DNA from: Thermoplasmata archaeon
Lineage (GTDB): Archaea > Thermoplasmatota > Thermoplasmata > Thermoplasmatales > Thermoplasmataceae
Direction of reading: 5' to 3'
NCBI GenBank assembly: GCA_021797735.1
Contig: JAJZZE010000024.1
Span: 1 to 64,000, forward strand
DNA: 64,000 nucleotides
A model generated the notes under the pieces. It had not been told where the DNA came from. It searched no databases and worked only from the letters and a program-made list of their open reading frames with translations. How positions within the stretch are numbered: the first letter of the stretch is position 1; the number at the start of each line of letters is the position of its first letter. A program made the position numbers and the translations under genes. Below, piece by piece: positions 10,701-17,833 of the stretch.

Positions 10701-11231
10701 AGTGCATTTAATGAAATAAATAATAAGCTGTCGTCTTCATATAAATTTAAAAATTTATTATCATGGGCAAAAAAACTTTTTGAGTATGAATATAAGGAAG
10801 ATAAAAAAATGAAATTTGAAGAGTATTATAAAGTTGTTCCAGATTATATTTCAGAAAATCTGTATAAATTTATTGAAAACATGGAGCCATATACATTTAT
10901 AAATAAGTATGTTTATAATGATATGTCAAGAGATATTATTAGAAAACTTTATGAAAATGGTTCGGTGGTTATAACGAAAATAAAAATAAATAAAATATAT
11001 AATATCGTTAAAGATGTTATAACAGCAAAGAACTTTTATATATTTATTGATCGATCATTGAGCAATGTGTATAATATAAAATTCAATAGCAAATATGAAT
11101 ATATATTAGATAAAATAAACAGGAATAATATAAATCCAATGGAACTCGTTACCAGATTTGATATAGGGCTTATAGATGCTTTAAACATAATTGATATTTT
11201 GAATAAGAGTGATAAAAATGTATTACAGTAG
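7728..11231 (+). CDS. Very large helical-repeat (TPR-like) protein
   Basis: A 1167-residue, soluble-looking protein, extremely rich in Asn, Lys, Ile, Tyr and Asp. Repeated helix pairs resemble degenerate tetratricopeptide repeats, for example the stretches around residues 185-275 (YYLLGSIYIKTNNKKAL, YFEGKYGMAIEYADK, SYYYNGNYGRALEIYK) and around 590-620 (YYYRGLIEYHKNNYGDSEKY). No signal peptide, transmembrane segment or enzymatic motif was seen. The last ~90 residues look like a small separate domain (ends NPMELVTRFDIGLIDALNIID). TPR arrays are protein-interaction scaffolds; which partner is bound is unknown. The 3' end overlaps the site-2 protease gene, so the two are probably co-transcribed. 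One sampled 60-base line inside it (10081-10140) contains only 15 G or C. Confidence 0.7.
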   Translation: MISLTYKKINKKLINYLEDSIKNESYDELIQYILKEENNIKRVYDDEIESIFFNHLKDKDIPEKLYDLINEIDNKNRLVLLYQIKLYYSNNDTDRFLGLIENNKKLLSVKGIREKFDNFLGSKPVYDKLLYLSKMDIYDDTYVEKYIINNYNFNDFKNIVDNFTGNNDYENAEIILKKCIELKRDINCYYLLGSIYIKTNNKKALNDTVNYLLINDSKKPNEKLSKYLYFEGKYGMAIEYADKLDRGNKILADSYYYNGNYGRALEIYKNIYYNIDKGVIYKIIEIEHIIGDYGSLIVYLKSLEKMGTLDKNFCLYKIEAEMKLDMYIDAEDDINLYTKKYGNDKALLYLKLEYYRHIENESMEYNMANEILKTGEKDINVFNTIINYQYNNENYTELEKFIEEHSIKDNFMGKYVASLIYNNKMENVIEEIRNNTKLLNNGEVIDSLFNAIKSDKNIKLFDSIDYKNTLLEFVINYLRGNKNIDYLKYFDIVDRGKSKICAYIIAVNGIDFKNNVKKKYVKDILSKGKFSNINYIIKSIFDAYSGNINDDTRDLKYFLYPVTDALIKTGKYDTAKNMIESLISKNPDPFYYYYRGLIEYHKNNYGDSEKYVNEAIEILKNADFFSLKLILAMKQNSSINKLLDEAFNLNFYSIFGDAYEFILYNKIDSTITEYFFNLNIHDINLYRIKRNLFGEYKSKVKYSALTLAGDYNEDDMIKQYNILKNSDVKIGVKFLRFFKFKTYKTDEIIANYYYSVNDYYNSFKYYNDAFIRNNDVVDNVNFIKIRNDNEIYNNAINKFIENGDYYNTVISYFIRKEYNKIEKIIDKIYDNKKIMEFLIENAWNKNYIKNNIIKIFNEKNDRITGELISKKFDDDEDYYNEIPVLKKLHELYNDDLMILDKLISALSRNNEKEDALSILYNKFHETKNLFLFNRLVSMYYNFRDYNSVMKIYNSNYIDRYNIKYFIFSSIKLFMYENYKTLSEKYRDLIDKSAFNEINNKLSSSYKFKNLLSWAKKLFEYEYKEDKKMKFEEYYKVVPDYISENLYKFIENMEPYTFINKYVYNDMSRDIIRKLYENGSVVITKIKINKIYNIVKDVITAKNFYIFIDRSLSNVYNIKFNSKYEYILDKINRNNINPMELVTRFDIGLIDALNIIDILNKSDKNVLQ

Positions 11232-11850
11232 AAACAATGAAACTAATGATATACTTGTAGCAGTTTTAATCCTTACCATTTCATTTACATTAATGATAAC
11301 CGGCGGGATAACAAGAATAACAGCATATAGTACAGGAGCTATAGAACTTGCGGGACTCACAGGGTTTGCAGTAACAGTAACAGCTTTTCTACTGCATGAA
11401 ATGGCACATAGAACTGTTGCAAAGAGATTGGGTGCAGTGGCATTCTTTAAATTATGGCCTGCAGGTGTTTTAATAGCACTGATAACCTCTATGTTCGGAT
11501 TTTTATTTGGTGCACCAGGGGCTGTTGAGTTTGCAGGTTTATATGATCAGGAGAGTGAGGGAAAAATAGCACTAGCAGGTCCGGCAACAAATATTGTCCT
11601 TGGGGTAATATTTTACGTTTTATATCTACTGCTGTCATTACCATCAATGTTTATAGTTGAATTTGTTTTATTTTACGTTGCATTGCTGAACCTGTGGTTT
11701 GCACTGTTTAATCTGTTGCCCATACCACCCCTTGATGGAAGTAAGGTATTTTACTGGAACAGTAAATTATATGCAGGCATATTCATACTTGTAATAGTTT
11801 TAAATTTTGTCGATGGGCTAATACCCTCATTCCTCGGGATTCATATATAA
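11218..11850 (+). CDS. Site-2 protease family zinc metalloprotease (peptidase M50)
   Basis: A 210-residue integral membrane protein with about five to six hydrophobic segments. The zinc-binding HEMAH motif (HExxH) sits in the second helix, and a later LLPIPPLDGSKV supplies the third ligand region (N/PxxDG). These are the two hallmark motifs of S2P/M50 intramembrane proteases. A predicted GPATNI turn precedes the second motif. The substrate is unknown; relatives cleave membrane-anchored regulators or small membrane proteins. The gene overlaps the 3' end of the helical-repeat protein gene. The ATG at 11218 is used here; a GTG three codons upstream (11209) is also possible. Confidence 0.88.
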   Translation: MYYSRNNETNDILVAVLILTISFTLMITGGITRITAYSTGAIELAGLTGFAVTVTAFLLHEMAHRTVAKRLGAVAFFKLWPAGVLIALITSMFGFLFGAPGAVEFAGLYDQESEGKIALAGPATNIVLGVIFYVLYLLLSLPSMFIVEFVLFYVALLNLWFALFNLLPIPPLDGSKVFYWNSKLYAGIFILVIVLNFVDGLIPSFLGIHI

Positions 11851-11912
11851 ACCATTTTAAGTAAAAACATTAAATAAAGGTTATATATATTATTTTAATA
11901 TTGAGTAAGGAA

Positions 11913-12089
11913 GTGATTAAAATTAACACCAAAGAAACTTGTACTTCATGTGGCATAGGGCTGGTTGAAGTTGGATATTCAATATTCCTCTGCCCTAACT
12001 GTGGCGAAGAAATGATAGGTAGATGTAAGCAATGTAGAGAGCATTCTACACCATATGAGTGCCCGAAATGCGGGTATTTGGGACCGTGA
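11913..12089 (+). CDS. Zinc-ribbon RNA-binding-type small protein
   Basis: A ~58-residue protein made of four CxxC-type knuckles: TCTSCG, FLCPNCG, RCKQCR and YECPKCG. This four-knuckle arrangement is typical of the archaeal small zinc-finger family often annotated as zinc-ribbon RNA-binding protein and usually placed beside the EF-1beta gene, as here (5 bases before the EF-1beta ATG). The GTG at 11913 is preferred because a TATA box (TTATATAT, 11881-11888) lies about 27 bp upstream, which suits a leaderless transcript; an in-frame TTG at 11901 would add four residues (MSKE). Probable role in translation or ribosome-associated RNA binding, inferred from context. Confidence 0.82.
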   Translation: MIKINTKETCTSCGIGLVEVGYSIFLCPNCGEEMIGRCKQCREHSTPYECPKCGYLGP

Positions 12090-12094
12090 TATTC

Positions 12095-12361
12095 ATGGGA
12101 GATGTAATGGTTTTATTAAGGGTATTGCCAGAATCGATTGATATTAATCTGGATGAATTAAAGGAGAATATATCAGAGAAGCTGGATGGCCTCTGCAAAA
12201 TCAATGAGGTAAAACAGGAAGAGATTGGCTTTGGATTAAATGCATTAATGTTTTCTATAATAGTGCCTGATGAAGAAGGAAAAATAGACAGGGTAGAAAA
12301 TGCAATATCTTCCGTTGAACATGTAAGCCAGGTAGATACCAGAGATGTTACACTAATTTAA
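12095..12361 (+). CDS. Translation elongation factor 1-beta (aEF-1beta)
   Basis: An 88-residue protein (MGDVMVLLRVLPES...) that matches the archaeal EF-1beta/EF-1B C-terminal exchange domain: an alternating beta-strand start, a central KQEEIGFGLNALMFSIIVPDEEG segment and an ending VSQVDTRDVTLI. It catalyses GDP/GTP exchange on EF-1alpha. The ATG at 12095 is chosen because the family begins at this point; the frame extends upstream into the zinc-ribbon gene without similarity. It follows the zinc-ribbon gene by 5 bases and is followed one base later by a glycosyltransferase gene, so the three probably form one transcript. Confidence 0.92.
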   Translation: MGDVMVLLRVLPESIDINLDELKENISEKLDGLCKINEVKQEEIGFGLNALMFSIIVPDEEGKIDRVENAISSVEHVSQVDTRDVTLI

Positions 12362-12362
12362 A

Positions 12363-13442
12363 ATGTTATTTATTATTTTATTGATATTATTTACAGTAAT
12401 TTTAATCCTTATTTCGATGGGGCATATATTTATAGAATCACATAAATATGTGGATGACAACATAAAAAATGATTATTATCCAAAAACCCTGGTAATGCTA
12501 CCATGTAGGGGCATAGACTATTCATTAAGGTCTAATTTAAATTCAATAAAAAATCAGAACTATAATAATTTTAGGTTAGTATGTGTGGTTGACAATGAAA
12601 ACGAAGGGGCATTAAAAATCATAAAAGAGTTAAATGTGGAATATATAATAAGTGATTATAAATGCGAAAAATGCAGTGGCAAGGTAAAGGCAATAAGTAC
12701 TGCAATGAAAAAATTTGATGATTATGATGTTTATGTAATCGCAGATTCTGATATATATGTTAAAAATGACTGGCTTATAAATCTTATAATGCCATTAAAA
12801 AATAATGATGCGGGATTATCAACAACATTTCCATATTTTGCCCCAAAAAATGGTTTCTGGTCCGAGGTCAAGGAAGTATGGGGGTTTGTTGGCATGGGAT
12901 TAATGGAATCAAAACTTACACGGTTTGGTTGGGGAGGATCCCTGGCATTTAAAAGAGAGATAATTGAGGATAATTTCAATTTTTTTAGTGAACATATATC
13001 TGATGATACTGCACTAACAAAGATAGCAAAAAATAAAAACTTAAAAATATATTATACAAAAAATTCAATGCCGTATGTAAACTCTCCAGAGAATTTTGTG
13101 GATTTCTTTGAATGGGCTAACAGGCAAACAGCACTATCAATATCTGCAGACAGAAGAATTTATTATTATGGTTTATCGTTTTACGGGTCATATTTATTTC
13201 TGTTCTTTTCCGCAATTTTAATGGGAATATTTTATAATTATCTATTTTTCCTGTTTTTAATTCCGGCGACACTATATGTAATAAACATGTTAAAAAGATT
13301 GGTTAAAATAAAGTTTACAAATGTAATAGCTGCAATAATCCTGCCCGAGATATATATTGTAAACCTATTAATAGCAAAAAGGATGAAAAATATAAAATGG
13401 CGTGGAAGAAAATATAACATAACCGATAAAAAATTACTATAA
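12363..13442 (+). CDS. Membrane glycosyltransferase, family 2 / ceramide-glucosyltransferase-like
   Basis: A 359-residue protein with an N-terminal transmembrane helix (3-20), a cytosolic GT-A domain, and two to three C-terminal helices (about 265-310 and 315-340). The motifs TLVMLPCRG, VVDNENEG, a DxD-type ADSDIYV, GWGGSLAFKR and SDDTALTK follow the order seen in GT2/GT21 enzymes, with WANRQT in place of the (Q/R)xxRW box. It transfers a sugar from a nucleotide or lipid donor to a lipid or glycan at the membrane; donor and acceptor are unknown. It starts one base after the EF-1beta stop, and the phosphohexomutase gene follows after about 30 bases, suggesting a link between sugar activation and glycan assembly. 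Confidence 0.82.
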   Translation: MLFIILLILFTVILILISMGHIFIESHKYVDDNIKNDYYPKTLVMLPCRGIDYSLRSNLNSIKNQNYNNFRLVCVVDNENEGALKIIKELNVEYIISDYKCEKCSGKVKAISTAMKKFDDYDVYVIADSDIYVKNDWLINLIMPLKNNDAGLSTTFPYFAPKNGFWSEVKEVWGFVGMGLMESKLTRFGWGGSLAFKREIIEDNFNFFSEHISDDTALTKIAKNKNLKIYYTKNSMPYVNSPENFVDFFEWANRQTALSISADRRIYYYGLSFYGSYLFLFFSAILMGIFYNYLFFLFLIPATLYVINMLKRLVKIKFTNVIAAIILPEIYIVNLLIAKRMKNIKWRGRKYNITDKKLL

Positions 13443-13473
13443 AAATTATTATAATACCTTGCTATATTATGTT

Positions 13474-14817
13474 ATGAAAACACCGCAGTTATTCGGAACT
13501 AACGGCATAAGGGGAGTTCCAAATGATTATTTAACAACAGAATTTTCAATGGCAATAGGAAAGGCAATAGGAACGTTTTTTAATGCAGGGAAAATAGCTA
13601 TTGCAAGGGATACAAGAATAAGTGGCGATATGATACTGCTATCTGTTGCCTCTGCTGTTTTATCAACTGGAACCGATACTGTGTATTTAGATATATTGCC
13701 AACGCCGGCATTACAGTATTATTGCAAAAACCATAAAATACCGGGAATAATGATAACAGCATCGCATAACCCACCACAGTATAATGGCATTAAGGCGATA
13801 GATTCAGATGGTACTGAAATCGACGAGGAGAAGGAAGTAGAAATAGAGGATCTAATATTTTCAAAGAAGTTTAAAAACGTTCCATGGGATGAGATAGGGC
13901 AGTACTCATCCGACAATACCGTGATAGACGAATATATAAACGGCATTATGAATGCTGTAAACGCCGGTAAAATAAAGGAGAAAAAATTCAGTGTTGCAAT
14001 AGATACGGGTAACGGTGCATCATATTTTACGAGCCCATTATTATTATCAAAATTTAACTGCCATGTAGTTTCATTAAATTCAAACCCCGACGGAAAATTC
14101 AGTTCAAGAAATTCTGAACCGAAACCTGAAAATCTAAGTGATCTGATTAATATTATGAAAACAAAAAAGTTTGATATAGGAATAGCCCATGATGGGGATG
14201 CTGATAGGTGTGTTTTTATAGATGAAAATGGCAATTTTATAGATGGTGATAAGAGTCTGGCATTAATTGTTAAATATTCAATAAATAAAAATGATAATGT
14301 TGTTACCCCTGTAAGCAGTTCAGATGCATTAAAGGAGATCTGCAATGAAAAAAATGCAAATTTAATATCAACAAGGGTTGGTGCACCGATAGTTGCAAGA
14401 GCAATGATAAATAACAGGGCAGTAATAGGTGGAGAGGAAAATGGTGGAATAATTTATGGTAAACACCAGTATTGCAGAGATGGCGCTATGACCCTATCAT
14501 TGATGTTAAATCTGCTGGCAAATGAAAATAAAAAACTATCAGAATTACTGAAAGATATACCGGATTATAAAATGATAAAATCATCGGTTGAACGGAAAAG
14601 GGAATGGAATGAAATACATAATGATTTAATAAAAAAATATAAAAATAAAAAAATGGATTTTACAGATGGCGTAAAAATATATGATGACAATGGATGGACA
14701 TTAATAAGGCCATCCGGAACCGAGAAAATAATAAGAATATTTTCCGAATCAAAAAGCATGGATGATGCAGCAGAATATAATAGGGAGTATTCAGATTACT
14801 TGGCTGTGGGACAATAG
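13474..14817 (+). CDS. Phosphoglucosamine/phosphomannomutase (phosphohexomutase)
   Basis: A ~447-residue alpha-D-phosphohexomutase with all four domain signatures: LFGTNGIRG at the N-terminus, the phosphoserine loop MITASHNPPQYNG, the metal loop AHDGDADRC, the sugar-binding loop GGEENGG, and the phosphate-binding RPSGTEKIIRI near the C-terminus. Archaeal enzymes of this branch interconvert hexosamine- or hexose-1- and 6-phosphates for nucleotide-sugar synthesis. The ATG at 13474 is preferred over a TTG at 13459 because it puts the LFGTNGIRG motif at the normal distance. The last codons (YLAVGQ) and the stop lie at the edge of a TnpB-derived relic, so the natural C-terminus may have been slightly altered. 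Confidence 0.93.
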   Translation: MKTPQLFGTNGIRGVPNDYLTTEFSMAIGKAIGTFFNAGKIAIARDTRISGDMILLSVASAVLSTGTDTVYLDILPTPALQYYCKNHKIPGIMITASHNPPQYNGIKAIDSDGTEIDEEKEVEIEDLIFSKKFKNVPWDEIGQYSSDNTVIDEYINGIMNAVNAGKIKEKKFSVAIDTGNGASYFTSPLLLSKFNCHVVSLNSNPDGKFSSRNSEPKPENLSDLINIMKTKKFDIGIAHDGDADRCVFIDENGNFIDGDKSLALIVKYSINKNDNVVTPVSSSDALKEICNEKNANLISTRVGAPIVARAMINNRAVIGGEENGGIIYGKHQYCRDGAMTLSLMLNLLANENKKLSELLKDIPDYKMIKSSVERKREWNEIHNDLIKKYKNKKMDFTDGVKIYDDNGWTLIRPSGTEKIIRIFSESKSMDDAAEYNREYSDYLAVGQ

Positions 14818-15136
14818 TCCCTTCTATCCATCGACTTTCTGGATTGGTTCACCCACCTGGGGCAGAACATTCCAGTACCATTGCTTCACCTGAATGACCT
14901 TTTAGCTATAGCCGGGATCGTTTTAGCCTTATCGGACACAGCAATACAATATTAATATATGCAGTAACATCCATTAAAATTCTCACTTAACTCCCTGTAT
15001 ACCATCTTTGTAAGGCTGTTCCCTGATGTAATATTATTGTCTATAGCTCTGGTTATACATATATCTGTCATTGCAGTAAACTGTTTCTGTAGTTCAGTAA
15101 TGGTTTGTGATGGTGTATATTTCTGTGTAACAAGTT
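14804..15136 (-). pseudogene. Internally deleted TnpB (IS200/IS605 family OrfB) relic, copy A
   Basis: Read on the minus strand from 15136, an open stretch encodes LVTQKYTPSQTITELQKQ, continues ICITRAIDNNITSG and ends VYRELSENFNG, which matches the N-terminus of TnpB-type proteins. It then runs, in a shifted frame, directly into MDVTAYINIVLL, which corresponds to the C-terminal DxNAxxNI motif after the zinc finger. The middle of the gene, including the RuvC-like catalytic part, is missing. The right end contains a perfect hairpin (GGGAC-AATA-GTCCC, 14806-14819), overlapping the end of the phosphohexomutase gene. A near-identical copy with the same internal deletion lies at 43889-44203 in the opposite orientation. 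Relative to that copy it carries 21 extra bases bounded by a GCTAAAA direct repeat. Confidence 0.72.
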
Positions 15137-15273
15137 TTATAGGCAGTCATATACGGGAAAATATAAGAACATTATATAAATTTATGTAAGGAAAGCTAAA
15201 ATAAAGGTTTTGCATACAGTTAACTGAAAGTGGATAAAATAATTATATTCCGAAGCCATATTACTTAAAAAAT
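15137..15273. other. Intergenic stretch after TnpB relic A
   Basis: AT-rich DNA between the relic and the CDP-alcohol phosphatidyltransferase gene. I see no gene, RNA or repeat here. Confidence 0.5.
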
Positions 15274-15879
15274 TTATAAACTTTTATACATTGCAAGAAA
15301 TCTTGTTATCGCATTAATATTACCTGCAAAGCCGAACCATAATAACAGTATATCTGTAGCGTATATTTTTACTGAGTATAAATCAAAATGAGACACAATA
15401 AATAACTGTATCAGTATGAATATTATTATTAAAACTAATCTATCTGCCCTTCCTGCTATACCAGAATAATTTCTCTTTAACCCAAGAGCCTGTGATTGGG
15501 TTCCCATATAACTTGTCATTAGAATTCCTATGATTGCAAATAAACCAATGTAAACATTCCCATATACTGAAAATGTCATGCCCATTATAATAAAGATATC
15601 CGAATACCGGTCAAACGCATGGTCCAGCAGGTCTCCCTTTTTTGATGAAATGTTTTTTAACCTTGCTATTTTTCCATCCAGTGCATCAAACAATGCCGAT
15701 AATATTACAAAAATAAATGCAAGGATTAGATAATAATGGCTGAAATAATAAAACAATCCACTTAAACCTGCAAAAACTAATGATAATATGGAAACCGTAT
15801 TTGGATTTGCCTTTACGAATATTTTTGATAATGGAACCAGTATTTTATCTCCCTGGCTCCTATATGAATCAAGTACCAT
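15274..15879 (-). CDS. CDP-alcohol phosphatidyltransferase (probable archaetidylinositol-phosphate synthase type)
   Basis: A 201-residue membrane protein with about five to six helices and the complete CDP-alcohol phosphotransferase motif D-x2-D-G-x2-A-R-x8-G-x3-D-x3-D, read here as DALDGKIARLKN ... KKGDLLDHAFDRYSD. The N-terminus (LDSYRSQGDKILVPLSKIF) resembles archaeal AIP/PI-phosphate synthases. It would transfer a polar head group, probably inositol phosphate, from or to CDP-archaeol to make an archaeal phospholipid; the head group cannot be proven from sequence. It is downstream of the processive GT2 gene on the same strand with 34 bases between, so the pair may be co-transcribed and serve envelope lipids and glycans. 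Confidence 0.85.
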   Translation of the reverse strand: MVLDSYRSQGDKILVPLSKIFVKANPNTVSILSLVFAGLSGLFYYFSHYYLILAFIFVILSALFDALDGKIARLKNISSKKGDLLDHAFDRYSDIFIIMGMTFSVYGNVYIGLFAIIGILMTSYMGTQSQALGLKRNYSGIAGRADRLVLIIIFILIQLFIVSHFDLYSVKIYATDILLLWFGFAGNINAITRFLAMYKSL

Positions 15880-15913
15880 AATGGTTTATTATATCTATAT
15901 TATTAAATTTATT

Positions 15914-17293
15914 TTATTTATTTTCCTTAATTAGCAGGTAGGACGTTGAGAAATAACCGCTGGAATAATATAATAACCATATGCCTGTAAAAATAAAATT
16001 CTGTAGAAAATATATTATTGATCCGGTTAGAAATATAATACCAAATATTAATATTATATATATAACTGAACTTATATTGTGTTTTTTGCCCTTTGGGGTT
16101 ACCTTATATATACGCTTTGATTTAAATGCCCTGAAAGCCCATAAAAGCATAAAAGGAGACAGTGCAACTGTGTATGATGATGTACGTCCCAGACCTGTTA
16201 ATGCCTCCTTATTGGTAAAATTCAATTTTTTCCCTATCAATATAAATACATATGCATATGATGCAAGGAAAATGAACCATATTAAAAATAATATATTATT
16301 CAATATATCAAAGTGTATAAATGGTATAAAGGCTATGAGAAGCATTGCCATGATAAATGTCAGTATTATAGGTATATACTGTAAAAGGAATGCAATTGCG
16401 TCTATTTTTTTTACTACTGATAATTTGGATGAAGAAATTGATCTGAACCTTCTCGTAAGGACTTCAATAGAACCCATAGCCCATCTTGTTTGCTGTATAT
16501 AAAACGCCCCGAATGTGTCCGGCACATCTATGTGAACGCTTGCATCCGAACTTACTATCTTTTTGCCCGCCTTCAAAAGTTTTGCGCCTATTTCAAGGTC
16601 ATCCTGAATCATTTGCGGGTCCCAGGCCCCAACAGCTTCCAGGGCACTTTTTTTAAATACTGTTCCACAGCCTATTGGAAATACCTCCATATTGCCCTTA
16701 TCCCTGCCCTGGACTATCGATTTGTTTGTAAAATGTGTTGATATTATAACTCCTCTGGTTAATGAGGTGTTGTTATGTGTATAACCTTCCCAGTTCATTG
16801 TAACCGCATCTGCTTTCCTGTTCAGTAACTGCATGTATGCGTACAGTAATGAGTTTTTATCAAGTCTTGCATCCACATCCAGTGTAAGAATGAGATCACC
16901 ACGTGACCGTTTATATCCTTCAAGCAGGGCTCCACTTTTATATCCTATTCTATTTTTTCCCCTTCTGAACAATAAAATGTTTGTATTTTCCGGTATAATA
17001 AGTTTTGATTTGATCTCATTGAAATAACTTTCACGGTCATCTGAAATTATTATTATTTCAATTTTTGATTTGTCCCAATCTGCTTCCAGTACATTTTTTA
17101 TTAAATCATTTATTGTATCCACATTTTCTCCTTTTGTTGGGACAAGCACTGATAAATATGGAAAATCTTTAATTTCCACTTTATTATACTTAAATTTTGT
17201 ACCCATATAATAATAAAGTAACTGGAAAAATAATATTATAATTGGTGGAATAAAAATTATTACAGGTATTATGAGATAATACAGGTTAATCAT
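15914..17293 (-). CDS. Processive membrane glycosyltransferase, family 2 (cellulose/hyaluronan-synthase-like)
   Basis: A 459-residue protein with an N-terminal helix (3-26), a GT-A domain and four C-terminal helices. The processive GT2 motif set is complete: VPTKGE, the nucleotide-binding LDVDAR, IQDDLEIG, and QQTRW (Q(Q/R)xRW). The PIGCGTVFKK stretch is also usual. Such enzymes extend a polysaccharide or glycolipid at the cytoplasmic face and may extrude it; the sugar is unknown. It lies just upstream of the phosphatidyltransferase gene. The start is the ATG at 17293. No second glycosyltransferase domain or PilZ domain is present. Confidence 0.87.
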   Translation of the reverse strand: MINLYYLIIPVIIFIPPIIILFFQLLYYYMGTKFKYNKVEIKDFPYLSVLVPTKGENVDTINDLIKNVLEADWDKSKIEIIIISDDRESYFNEIKSKLIIPENTNILLFRRGKNRIGYKSGALLEGYKRSRGDLILTLDVDARLDKNSLLYAYMQLLNRKADAVTMNWEGYTHNNTSLTRGVIISTHFTNKSIVQGRDKGNMEVFPIGCGTVFKKSALEAVGAWDPQMIQDDLEIGAKLLKAGKKIVSSDASVHIDVPDTFGAFYIQQTRWAMGSIEVLTRRFRSISSSKLSVVKKIDAIAFLLQYIPIILTFIMAMLLIAFIPFIHFDILNNILFLIWFIFLASYAYVFILIGKKLNFTNKEALTGLGRTSSYTVALSPFMLLWAFRAFKSKRIYKVTPKGKKHNISSVIYIILIFGIIFLTGSIIYFLQNFIFTGIWLLYYSSGYFSTSYLLIKENK

Positions 17294-17833
17294 AGCATTT
17301 CAACCCTTTAAAGCCTATAGCAATTGTTTTTGCAAATCTTTTAATTTTCATGTTAACACTGTTTATTTATATTCTGCAATTCCTCCATATACTGTATTAA
17401 GTGCAGGGTTCTTATAATCATTTATTACCTTAAATATAATATTTCTTGATTTTAACGTTACTGTCATTGAAAAGTGTATAGATAATATCCTATTTAATTT
17501 TTCCAGTGATGCCCTGGCGGAAAAAAAGCCGGTTAGTTTTTTTTCTTATTTTTTGTTTCCAGAACAGTAAATATGTATAGTTGTCCTGTATGCTTCACAT
17601 CATGCAGCACGGAAGTACTGTATCTTTCAGGGTGGATTTATGGGGGCATAGTCACGGACTTTATAGTATATCCCACTTCTTGAGGATCCTGCGGGTACTT
17701 TGTGAATAAAACGGTAGTATCTGGCCATTTTCCATTCCACATATATTGGTTGTATATACTCTCCGGCATGCGCCGTCTATTGCCACCATAGGATAGATAG
17801 AAATTGATTTGTACTTTAAGTATATTAAGTTAT
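17294..17833. other. Intergenic region with a possible gene relic on the minus strand
   Basis: About 540 bases without a convincing gene. On the minus strand, 17661-17820 holds an open stretch (MVAIDGACRRVYTTN, then PFYSQSTRRILKKW before a stop), and further downstream a disrupted stretch (SVLHDVKHTGQLYIF, about 17560-17620). Stops and frame changes interrupt it. It looks like the remains of a protein gene, possibly a transposase, but I recognise no family. The last part holds the promoter of the radical-SAM gene (ACTTTAAGTATATT, 17813-17826). Confidence 0.35.

Noticed and set aside
13719-14345. Long antisense frame (208 codons) opposite the phosphohexomutase
   Set aside because: It is the complement of a well-recognised gene, with no promoter and no family pattern.
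15981-16502. Plus-strand frame of 173 codons inside the processive GT2 gene
   Set aside because: Shadow of a complete, motif-bearing gene on the other strand.
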